Below, piece after piece: positions 24,601 through 35,140 of a stretch of DNA of 54,476 nt (its first letter is position 1; every line of letters begins with the position of its first letter). Made by a program: the position numbers and the translations under genes. A model generated the notes under the pieces. The model was not told the origin of the DNA. It did no database searches and worked only from the letters and a program-made list of their open reading frames with translations. Source of the stretch: Phallusia fumigata (Eukaryota > Chordata > Ascidiacea > Phlebobranchia > Ascidiidae); NCBI GenBank assembly GCA_008931825.1, contig QXVZ01018766.1, forward strand, positions 5,564-60,039, in the 5' to 3' direction.

Positions 24601-27600
24601 AGATTGTAACTGGCATCACGTAAAAAATGATTTGGTTAGAATATATGTGGAAATCTTTACATTTGTTTTCCCACCGATTTTTAAACTAGTCTCATCCTAA
24701 AACATCGCTACTATTCAGAAACTTCATGTGTGTGGGGACCCATATGTTTATGCTAGCAGAAACAATTATGTTATAAAATGCCAAGGAAATTTGGGACCCA
24801 ATGTTATGCAGACATTGAATATATATCCAACATAATAAAGGAAATAGTACAAGTGGAAAACATCAATTTGGGGTGGTAGTGTATGTGGAATGAAAATATG
24901 GAGAACGTCACCTCTCTAGTTTAGAAAGGTTTTTAAAATCTACAAACCTCATAAACTTAGCAGGTCACTTTTGGGGGCCTAAGGGTAAACACAGCAATGT
25001 ACTATAATGGCATGTTCTACAAACTGTGTAAATTTCATTCAATTTGAACATTGTTTAATTATTTGATCCATTTTAGGGGGCTAGCGGGGTAACTGATGGG
25101 GCTATAGGGTCAAACAAAGAAATTGATATACCACAGCAAAATACCTTTTGGTGCAGAACCGATCAATTTATTTTGAGAGGAAGAGCGATTTTCCTTGTGA
25201 TCCTTTTCTTCAGATGTACGAGTGCCCTAAATCAAAACAAGGAAAAATGTGACAAGCTTTCTTTCTTTATTTACCCTGCATAAGCTTTTTTGACTTACAA
25301 ATTTTAACATGTTCCAGTCAAACACGTAATCATAGGTGAAGCCCTGACGGTGAAACAAGTTTCGAAATAACTGTCTCAAGTAGGAGTAATCGGGTTTGTC
25401 ATCAAATCGAAGAGATCGACAGTAATTCAAGTAAGTAGCAAACTCTGCTGTAAATACAAAACAAAAGAGTTAATGACCATTTGATTATTAGGGAATTACC
25501 CTAAACCAACATTAAGGTGCAATTAATCACTGTGTTTGGGCAATTCTCCGAGTTGAAATATTAGACCCTAGATTTAAAATTTCTAGATTTGCCTCTGAAA
25601 TGTATTTTCGTTGTTTAGGTAATACACAAAAGTGCAAGTCTATGATTGATGCCACACAGTACATAAAAGCATTTAATTTTGTGCTAACTTGGCCTTGTCG
25701 GGGATTTAGTCAGGTATCCGTGGGAGAATAACAAGCATCGATTCAATAATCTAAACTACAATCTGTAAAAGATTTGGATAATAATTTGACTCACTTTAGG
25801 GGGACAGCGGGGCAACTGCTGATGCTATATATCAGGGGTTTTCAACCTTTTTGGTACTGTGCCCCACAAAAGCGATTCTACCTAATCAGTGGCCCCTTTT
25901 CTGTCCCATTAAATACCAACAAATCCATATCTGGGAAATGAATCAGTATAACTTTGCTTTTTAGCAGCCATAAAGTTTCAGAAATGAACAGCGTTGTATC
26001 GGCGCAGTTGCATCTGTGAATGTCACTCGCATACACACAAAAGACTGACGAATTGTGCACGCTCGTTTACACTGCGTTTTTGATGAAATAATATCGGTTC
26101 CAATTACTCGATGTAAATGACAAATTTGGATTCGAATCTGCTCGGATTTGAATTCTTAGGATTCAATATTCTACTTTAAACATCCCTAATTGTGAAGAGA
26201 CTTTCTGCTCACTTTTTTCTAATGCTGCTTTTCTATTTGATGTTTTATAACAGGAATATAGAAGTACAAAAACCTTTCATACCATCAGATACCTACATGG
26301 ATGGCCTTTGCACAATACTTCTATCGGGGTTGACATTTTCTTTTCACTTATTCGCTCATATTTTTGTCGTTTGGTTGCAGCTTTCAGTCCTTGCCATGGC
26401 AATGTTCCAAGGTTGAAGTACATTAAAATGTAGCCAAGTGACTCCAAATCGTCTCTTCGACTTTGTTCTAAACAAAACATTAAGCCTATTTACATGGCGC
26501 TTTTAAGCATGTTCGATACACTTAATCGACACGTATTTCTCTCATTTTCAAAAAAGGAAAAAGGTAAAGCAGATTAGAGATCTCCGATTGCCAATACGCC
26601 TGAAACAGGTAGTTTGAACACGCTTATCGAGTGAATACGCTCACAGGCATTTTGCGCGAACAGTCCGTAAACTNGCAGATACATGTATAACAGCTGGCGG
26701 TAATGCCCCAAATGCAAAACAACCTGATGCGAGGGAGTGATTGACGATTTTATGACTCAAGTGGCGCAACACTCAGCGGTTGGTCACAGGCTGCTACTTC
26801 ACACATAAACGGGCGCAATAACTATAGGGTGCGGCCAGAAGGGCGCAATAACTTTGCTTTCATTTACAGTTCTATTCTATTGTACAAAAGAATGCAAGCG
26901 CACAGTTAGTTGGTCAAGAAGCGTAATATTGTTGTTGTTGTTGAATTTATAGCGCATTACTGAAACTGCGCTGAAGAGCTTGGCTAAAAGTCACTGTAGG
27001 TCAAACTATTGATCAGTGTGGCTGTGGGGTTTAAATTCTGCTGTTTACAGTGAGATTGTAATTGGCATAATGTAAAAAATGATTTGGTTAGAATATATGT
27101 GGAAATCTTTACTTTTTGTTTTCCCACCGATTTTTAAACTGATCTCATCCTAAAACATCGCTACTATTCAGGAACTGCATGTGTGTGGGGACCCATATGT
27201 TTATGCTAGCAGAAATAATCATGTTATAAAATGCCAAGGGAATTCGGAACCCAATGTTATGCAGACATTGAATATATCCAACATAATGAAGGAAATGGTA
27301 CAAGTGGAAAACATCAATTTGGGGTGGTAGTGTATGTGGAATGAAAATATGGAGAACGNGATGGCCTTTGCACAATACTTCTATCGGGGTTGACATTTTC
27401 TTTTCACTTATTCGCTCATATTTTTGTCGTTTGGTTGCAGCTTTCAGTCCTTGCCATGGCAATGTTCCAAGGTTGAAGTACATTAAAATGTAGCCAAGTG
27501 ACTCCAAATCGTCTCTTCGACTTTGTTCTAAACAAAACATTAAGCCTATTTACATGGCGCTTTTAAGCATGTTCGATACACTTAATCGACACGTATTTCT

Positions 27601-30600
27601 CTCATTTTCAAAAAAGGAAAAAGGTAAAGCAGATTAGAGATCTCCGATTGCCAATACGCCTGAAACAGGTAGTTTGAACACGCTTATCGAGTGAATACGC
27701 TCACAGGCATTTTGCGCGAACAGTCCGTAAACTTGCAAATGGGGCTAGTTTGAAGAACATGACTTTTTGCACCCCATATCACCGCGACGTTTTTTATTTT
27801 AAAGTGAAAGACGCTGAAGGTAATAAATAATTTTAGCAAAAACAACTCTGGATTACAAAAAAACAACTCTTCTGCAGCTTGTTGAGAAAACGTAAATCCC
27901 AAAAGAACCAGCAGATTTTAGTAAATCTTCACAATTCGCATCGGTTAGACGATATGATTCGCTCATGTAAACAGGGTTATTGTTAAATAGCTAAATCATT
28001 GTATTGCCATTTTGGATGACAAAAAACAAAAATACCTAAGGATGTAAGACATTTTCTATTTACCTATTTTAAAAACGAGATGTATGCTCTACATTAATTC
28101 ACACTCAGTCTCCTAGTTACCTAAGCTTTTTATGATAGGATTGTTTCTGAAGGCAAAAACATTTTTCCTTATACATGACAGGCTTTACGGACAAAGCAAT
28201 CATGTCTGAGGTACATTAAGTTTGGACACTGTTTAGTAAATAGACACATTTTAGGGGGCTAGTGGACATGGATTCCTGGGATGGAAGGGGGTGGCGGCCA
28301 CCCTACTAGAAATTTCTAGGGTGTCAGCCATTATAAAAGCCAATGCTGCCACCTCAGACTCAGAAGTTTCCTGGATTCATAATTATATTCCTGCTTTCAA
28401 AACATATGTTGCTTGCACCAACATGAAAATTTTCTATTCACCAAACATGTGCGAGGCGAGCAGCACAAATTTCTTTTTGTTCAATAAACAATGCAAAAGG
28501 AAGACAAATTTTATGCGTCTTTTGTGCCATATTCACCAACAACAGTTAGTATAATGACGCTTCAAACAAACAGGGGTACGTTGTGTAATTTGATTACATG
28601 TCAGGCTGCTTGGATTTGAACATTTCACCACCCCAAACGGGAAAAAATGTGCTAAAAATCAACGCTTAGGATAAAAGGTAAAACAAATCAATTGTTTTAC
28701 CACATCGACATGTTCTACAAACTGTTTAAATTTCATAAACTTCAGACAATGTTGAATAATTTGTACTATTTTAGGGGGTTGATGGGTAAAGGCCTGGAGC
28801 TAATCAGTATAGGTCAAAAGAACCCAAAACATAGGGGTAGTGAAAAATGTTTTGTGCTTTTTGGGGCATCTGACCCCTCATAACCGTGCATGCATGTCTT
28901 GCCCAGGTACAAAGAAAGAGAAAGATAAAAGTTATGGGCCTGCATATAAGCAATATTCTCCCTTGTAGAAGCACTTACAATTCCAATGTCTAAACAAAGG
29001 AATATTTTGTAATAAATCAATTTTCAGTGTATCAGCCAAAAGGTCCAGATTCAGAATCAAACAATGTAGCTGTTATAAACAATCATTGCGGAAAGTGATC
29101 ATGGGGGTATGGAGTTCAGTAAGTTCAAATGCAGAATCCATAAACACACAATACTTACCAATACCCAAATGTGTATTGATTGATGCATAACGGGCAGTTC
29201 CCGTCAAATTTTTGTTCTCCCTGTATGGTATATGTTGATGAGTTCTTGCATCACGATACTTCTTTGCCAACCCAAAGTCAATAATGTATACAAGATTTCC
29301 TTTTTTTCCCAAACCCATCAAAAAGTTGTCAGGTTTTATGTCTCGGTGAATAAAGTTTTTGCTGTGTATATATTCAATGCGGCTTATCTACAAAATGAAT
29401 TATTATTAATTGTGCTGAGGGAAAAGGCTTGTTTTCACCGGACACAACATAATGTAATGTAGAGCACCAAACACTCTGTTTACACCAAGCATGGTAAAGC
29501 AAATCAGCTTTTTGACTAAATTCAAAACATCCAACTTTGACTCTGCACCATGCTTTGTGATAACGTACAAGCATAGGTGGCAACTTTTACATTTTTTTGG
29601 TTATGCCAAATTATATGACGTCACAAAATGATATCATAAAATACCAAATATCTTTCTTGGTGCTATATAGTGTGCGACTATGTTAAGGCTTGCAGTTTAA
29701 GAACTTCAAGCAATGCAATTCTACAGCAGGAAAATTTTGTTGCTGTTGCAAACGAATGCATGTGCGGTAAGGCTGCATCAAATATCAAACAAATTGTCCT
29801 GTGGTCCGTTGCACAACAACACTGTTACGCTCCATTAAACTGCTGTTTCCAAAACTCACAAAAATTGATGTTTAAATTCCAAAACTGCGTGTGACAAGTG
29901 CGTGGAAGTTTTTAATAATGCTTTGTTTTGATTTAAGACTTATACCTGCACAGGTATTAAGAGATTACAGGTAATTTTTGATGATTTGTATTTTCTGTTC
30001 CGCAATCCAGCAAGCACATCAATGAACGACTAAAAACTAGTGGAATTGTGGGACATGTTTGTTCTGGACAGCAACGCTCCTCTGTAAATTTAACATTTCT
30101 TTCCCACCAGAATGGCTGTTGCATCACAGGCTCACTATGACGTCACTTTTCCTCCCATTGTTTCCCTCATGTTTTGTGGTTTCTCATGCGAACTTACCTG
30201 GTTGTGAGACAATACCTGCCATTGAGCTCAATGGCGTTTGTTACGTATAGTTTAAAGTTTAAAAGAATTTCCTGACAGTAAATAACGCATGACAAACCTG
30301 GCATACCCGTGTTCGGTGCCTATGCATACAAGAAATAATAATCTCATTCACAACCCAAATATATTCCAATTGTTGAAATTTGGTTCTTATGCATGTCTTT
30401 ACCTGATGAAATTGCTATTGAATTGCAGCAGTATGGTAGTTTAGTTGTGCTTGTGCCTAATAAAAAGTTTTTTTTTTGTGTAAGCGAAGGGTCTGTGTAA
30501 TGAGATACTGTGACATGTCAGTGACATCACAACAGATTGCTGATGATTTATATCATCTCGTGGTAGCATTTATAGTTATGACTTTTACATACCAGTTGGT

Positions 30601-32170
30601 CAGCTAAGAGTAGCACTGTTTTCAGGCTAAATTTCCTTGAACAGAAGTTGAACAAATCTTCCAGACTTGGACCAAGTAATTCCATTACCAAAACGTTGTA
30701 ATCACCTTCTGCTCCACACCATTTCACAGTTGGAATCCCAACTAAAAAATTAAAACATGTTAACCACCAACTAAGCAACAATTTTTCATGCATTGGTTTT
30801 TTTTACTTTGTTTCAGTAAACTCATCACCTCCATATAACACATATTTGGATTTTTTCATTCATACATCCCTTCAAAAAGAGGAGTAAACAAACCGCCAAA
30901 AAAAACATTGTTTGTTCTATTATTAGAGATGATCAATGTTTACCAAATTTGATCCTGTCTGTTTGCTATACTGAGATTTATTTCTTGTGAGTGGGTGCCC
31001 AAAATAGTTGTAATGGTTACACACCATTAAGGTGTAATTTAAAACAGGCATATCACTGTGCAGGCATTAACAAAAACTTTTTTCCGATAAGCTTGTCTTA
31101 CAGTGCAGCAGTTTTTTAAACACAAATTTTTAAGTTTTTGACTTTCCTTTAGAATACCAGGCATTCTTTAAAGCAGTTTACTCCAGTTTTCAACCATCAA
31201 ATAAAAAGTTGTGACACAAAACTATTGTTTCCTGAAACAAAACTACTCACCACCACCCTGCATCATTTTGTAAAACTTGCTTTCAATGTGTAGTTGTGGG
31301 TGTTTAGTCTTGACACATTCTAGTTTAATTGCAACTTCTTCACCAGTGGAGATGTTGGTACCTAGGTAAAACCAGGTCAAAGCAAAAAGCAACATAAAAA
31401 AGGCAAAGCCAATAAACCAACTGACTACAAGTTTGGGGTTTTCTCTGGTGCACAGTTCAAAAAAATATTAGTTTGACTATTTCCTGTTTTGGAGGCCTGT
31501 GGGTTAACCAATGGGTCAATTTAAGTAAAATGTTGTCAGTGCATAACTTCAGATGCCCATCTATGATATGTGGAAATTTGGATAACCATTCTTAATCAAA
31601 AGCTCTAATAAAAACTAAACAGCCTGTAAACAAAAAAATTATGTGTGATAGATGCCAACTTGTGGTAGCCAATTTTTTCAACCTGGTCTAGCTTATTTTT
31701 TTATCATTGCAATTTTAACATTTAAAGTTATGAAAATTGTACTTGGCTATATTTTCATTTGTAATGTAGAAAAGTAAAATGTTTTAGTAATTTTATTTTT
31801 ATGCTGTCCCAGTCACTGCCAAGTGCATTACAACCTGATGCAGATGTTTACATTGTGCATCTTACACTGCATTTTCAAGGTACATGCAAAGTGTTTATAA
31901 TGCTAATATATACATTAAAGAACTTGCTGAAAATAATTGAGCTGTCAACAAATTTTGTTGATGGGCAAATAGCTGGTCTAATAGCAAGTTCAAAAAATAT
32001 TCGAGTAATTTTTTAAACAACAGTTAAACAACATACATTCTATCTAATTTAAAAACATAAAATTTTTCAACATTGTATGTCATAAATATCTTACCCAAAT
32101 ATATATCTCCAAAAGATCCACTTCCAATTTTGCGCCCAAGACGGTATTTATTGCCCACTCGAAGTTCCAT
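21607..32170 (-). CDS. csnk1d/e: Casein kinase 1 delta/epsilon
   Basis: Nine exons on the minus strand: 32170-32095, 31361-31251, 30741-30593, 29387-29159, 26467-26297, 25447-25299, 25226-25145, 23136-23006, 21702-21607. They give 397 residues, close to human CK1 delta/epsilon. The start [20 protein letters not shown] matches the family exactly, and a second ATG lies one codon upstream. Visible motifs are the Gly-rich loop (GSGSFGD), VAIKLE lysine, [30 protein letters not shown] catalytic loop, [10 protein letters not shown] and the CK1-specific [20 protein letters not shown]. The tail keeps [19 protein letters not shown], shared with vertebrate delta and epsilon, and ends [19 protein letters not shown]. 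The kinase phosphorylates primed acidic Ser/Thr sites and acts in clock, Wnt and DNA-damage pathways; tail autophosphorylation normally restrains it. Large introns (up to about 2.7 kb) are full of repeats, and three N gaps (24542, 26674, 27359) fall inside the gene. Confidence 0.97.
23686..24410. repeat. Imperfect tandem duplication in a CK1 intron
   Basis: The block CCACGTTTTGGTC, then TTCAAATTT, then GTGCACTG and CAACTTTTTACC begins near 23698 and again near 24151. The following block AAAATGTAAAATTTTT, then TATTTAACA, GTTACAATGCAA and ATTCACC occurs near 23971 and near 24256. The first unit carries an extra segment of about 160 bp (23800-23960) rich in GGAAATT. Units are diverged, so the duplication is not recent. 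Confidence 0.7.
24542..24542. other. Single-N contig junction
   Basis: An isolated N. Sequence to its right (24543-24907) is repeated in diverged form at 26995-27358, right up to another N. This marks a contig boundary, not a miscalled base. Confidence 0.8.
24543..24907. repeat. Diverged duplicate of 26995-27358 (probable other haplotype)
   Basis: The two stretches align end to end with roughly 20 substitutions and one 2-bp TA indel in about 365 bp. Both contain GTGTGGGGACCCATATGTTT. One starts at an N (24542) and the other stops at an N (27359). Divergence near 5 percent suits allelic difference in a very polymorphic tunicate. Confidence 0.8.
24960..25120 (+). repeat. Dispersed intronic repeat, best-preserved copy
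   Basis: Order of blocks: GGCATGTTCTACAAACTGTG, AAATTTCATTCAATTTGAAC, TTTTAGGGGGCTAGCGGGGT, AACTGATGGGGCTATAGGGT. Partial copies in the same orientation occur at about 25745-25830, 28195-28275 and 28690-28815 in other CK1 intron segments. Confidence 0.65.
25833..25920 (+). mobile_element. hAT-like element left end, partner end not found
   Basis: CAGGGGTTTTCAACCTTTTT, then GGTACTGTGCCCC, is the classic form of a hAT terminus. No matching inverted end was seen before the next N gap, so the element is truncated or split by the assembly. Confidence 0.5.
26675..27358. other. Short sub-contig between two N gaps, probably misplaced
   Basis: This 684-bp piece lies between N at 26674 and 27359. Its right half repeats 24543-24907. 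Its left half holds a 13-bp direct repeat (GGGCGCAATAACT at 26811 and 26841) and a GTT run near 26931. It interrupts the exact 374-bp overlap of its neighbours, so it does not belong at this position. Confidence 0.75.
27360..27527 (-). other. Second copy of CK1 exon 5, truncated at an N gap
   Basis: Positions 27360-27733 are base-for-base identical to 26300-26673 (374 bp, offset 1060). This repeats the CK1 exon encoding [20 protein letters not shown], its acceptor and adjacent intron. The copy lacks the last three exon bases and its donor because it starts next to the N at 27359. Exact identity including intron sequence argues for an unmerged contig overlap, not a real duplicated exon. Confidence 0.9.
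28690..28815 (+). repeat. Dispersed intronic repeat copy
   Basis: ACATGTTCTACAAACTGTTT, then AAATTTCATAAACTTCAGAC and TATTTTAGGGGGTTGATGGG, matches the 24960-25120 copy block by block. Confidence 0.6.
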
Positions 32171-32173
32171 CAT

Positions 32174-34310
32174 AATTAACTTTTATGACATCAGCTCAAG
32201 CAACATAAGAAGGTAATACTTTGTGAAAAGAAAGCTAGTCAGCAAAAATAATTGTGTAGAAGCAACCTGCTTTAAATATAAACTGGTTAGCAAATCAAAC
32301 ATCTAAAACACAAACAAAACCTAAAATGTAGTTAAAAGTCACTTAAATGATTATGTCATTTACAGTAAACTCCACTTCATCTGGATTCAGTTAACCCAGA
32401 TGCAATTGAAGGAACTAATGATTTCATATATTTTTTTTGATAAAATGCTTTGTAACATACCAACAATGGTTTTAACACTTTATGTCATAAGCGTGTTTCC
32501 AAACAACTTTGCCGAAAAAAACAGCCTTACATAGTTAACCAATATAACAAAGCAATCAATACAACAAAACGGCCCAATCTACCTACAATAAATGTTTTAT
32601 GAATTTAAACTTTAATTTTTAGGGTGATTTAGGATAAACACATCCATAAACAATGATGAGATGTTCAAAAACTGCCAATATTACATGTAATTCACACAAT
32701 CTTTAATATTTTAAGCATTTTTTGTTATTGAATGCCTAGGGCTATAGCAATAAAGACAGCAACCACTACAATGGTATGCTCTAAAACTATGCAAATTTGA
32801 AAAATCAAAATTTAAACTCAGACAAGTAATTCATAAATACTACAACAGACTTTTGTTTGACTGAACAAGAAACTTAGGAGGCATTGCTCCATGATTTTAC
32901 ACAAATTGAAGTTACCAACATCAAACATGAAAAAAAAATTACCCAAAGAACAGCAATGAGGCAGGTGGCTTGACAACTCATTGTAAGCATAACAAATTCA
33001 GGCTTTGTTCATGAAAATAAGTGTAAAAGAAGTGGTGTGCCATTACTTCAAGTCTTACAGGTTTTTTCATGTCTCAAACAAGTTTTATTGGTTTACTCTT
33101 AAATTATATTAGGATTGGTTGGTTTGCTCTTTTCTGTGATACAGCATATTATAATGCAGGATGATCACCCCAACAATTCAAAACCAACATTGCATTTGTG
33201 CCTTTTACAAAATGCAAGCAACAGATGGAACGAGGCTAAAATCACACCAGCGTTTGCTTGAATGTTTAAAATCTTTTCTGCTTGTCCATCTGCAGTGAAA
33301 GGCCACAAGACCACAGTAGTCACTTGAGGACAAGCTCTTGGCACTAATTGTTTCAACTAACCAAAACAAAAGTTAACGAAATTTCAAAAGGCAAACCACA
33401 TAGCCTGAATGCAATGCTATCCATTACAAACAAAAAGTAAATTGGGACATTATACATAGTGTTTACATGTTAAACAACACTGGATTTAAATATGTCTGTA
33501 GACATTGCATGTTGGGTGCTACTGGTTAAGGACAATGAAAGCTCGAGTAAGTTTATGAGATAGATTCAGGCTTGCTACGGTGCGTAACGTAACCGGACTA
33601 TGCTGTAGTTGAACATATATGAATGTTATTGGGGTATGTGCATAGATGACGTACTTATGACGTGTGGTATATCAGACCCCAGGTTACCTACTGCAAATAA
33701 CATTAAACTGAAACATTGCAAAATATACTTTACAATATTAAGACCTTTACCCTGATTACGCCACTAAATGTGCTTTTCCTAAACGCAATGCCAATTTGCC
33801 TCTGTATTTGCCCAACCAAAAAATCGTAACAAATATTTGTCAAGTTGTGACGCTTGCTATTTTCTGCAACTGTTTTGCCATATGAACGGCTGTAAGGGGG
33901 TAATTAGACTACCTAACCCAAAGTTATACTAAAAGTAAGGATTCCAACGATTTGCTTGCTGTCGTACACAACAGGTAAAATAGGAAATTTATCTTTTATT
34001 GTCCGAAATTGTAGCCACCTGGCAACCTTGTTTAACAGCCAGACCAGCCTGATTTAGCAACAGTGTTTCCCAAAAATTTTTTATGGCTAGCTCTTTGGAA
34101 GGGCGTTTCAAAAAGGCCTTATTTTAATTGCCATGGCTAGGGTTTCAAAAATACTGTTTTTTGTTGCGCGTAAATAACAAGTGTATAATACGTGTATTTT
34201 TTGTATTTTCGAAGTCATCAGTAGAGTGACCATACCAATAAAAGTAGTCAATATTTTGGTACATTCAACCTTTGTTTCACGTTAGTCGATTATTACTCAT
34301 CATCGCCTTT
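32174..34310. other. Upstream flank of CK1; no gene seen
   Basis: AT-rich sequence that should hold the CK1 promoter and any 5'UTR exon. A 63-codon minus-strand frame at 33165-33356 (MKQLVPRACPQ start) is too weak to call. No TATA box or other site is claimed. Confidence 0.5.
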
Positions 34311-35046
34311 CAGGGAGTCGAACCGCTTGTTATATGGATTCAGGTTCGGTTCGGATTCGCTTTAGGTTTTACGAAAAAAATATTTTCCGTTTCGGGTTTA
34401 GTTCCGGTTCGGGTAAATTAACCGGTCCAAACCGGTTTGCGGTTTTTGAACCGGTTTAAATGCCCAATCAGTTTATTTTTTGTTCTTGCTACTTCCTGTT
34501 TTACAGCACCACCACTAAAGCCAACGTTCAAGTTCTTTGAATTTACCTAACTGACTTAGGCGTTGCAAAAACCTGAAATAAATAAAAAACAACAGTTTAT
34601 TTTTCTATAGATGATAAGCGTGTGGTTCATTTTCAGCAGAAGTGCATTTTCGATTACCGTATCCTTAATGTTCACTCTTTGAGAAGAAAGGAGAAATTTT
34701 TGGCATAAAAATGTTCTTTCAACGCTAACCGGTGTAGCCGGAACACCCATTACGACCGTTGGCAACCGATAAAGCTCCAGTCTCGCATCGTTTTCATTCA
34801 GTCAGAAAGCTAAAATGCTAGAATTTTTTATAAGTCGCCGAAAACTTTTGTGGTGGTGATTATATTAGAAAAATGAGTCTTCATTTTTACTGGTACGGTT
34901 CCAGTTCAGGTTCAATGCGAAACGAAATATGGGGTTCAGCTCCGGTTTGGGTTTTAGGAAAATGAAATTTTCGGTTAGGGTTCGGTTCGAAATAAACCGC
35001 TGAAGCCGGTTCGCGGGTTCGGGTTCAGTTCCGGTTCGACTCCCTG
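34311..35046 (-). mobile_element. hAT element, 736 bp, with transposase remnant
   Basis: The element is bounded by perfect 15-bp inverted ends, CAGGGAGTCGAACCG at 34311 and its reverse complement ending at 35046. Subterminal zones at both ends are full of GGTTCGG/CCGGTT repeats in opposite orientation, typical of hAT transposase binding regions. The 8-bp flanks (TCGCCTTT and CTTCCTGT) do not match well, so the target duplication has decayed or the ends are slightly off. Confidence 0.75.
34612..34801 (-). pseudogene. hAT transposase C-terminal dimerisation fragment
   Basis: The minus frame reads LPTVVMGVPATPVSVERTF, then SSQRVNIKDTVIENALLLKM. This matches the hAT C-terminal signature in which VPAT..S.ER.F is followed by R..L and a final LL.LK.N. 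Only about 60 residues remain, and a stop lies just upstream, so it is a non-functional remnant inside the 34311-35046 element. Confidence 0.75.
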
Positions 35047-35140
35047 CTTCCTGTACAATCATCTAATTGTGACCTAAAACGCGTGTGACAGCACAATTTC
35101 TATTTGCGGGCCCCAGGTTACACACCCCTGCCCAATAGGC

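Noticed and set aside
27145-27540. A longer minus-strand ORF spanning the N at 27359
   Set aside because: It is an artefact that joins the truncated CK1 exon copy to intron sequence through the gap.
33165-33356. A 63-codon minus-strand ORF upstream of CK1
   Set aside because: It has no start context of note, no partner exon and no motif. It could be 5'UTR sequence but this cannot be shown.
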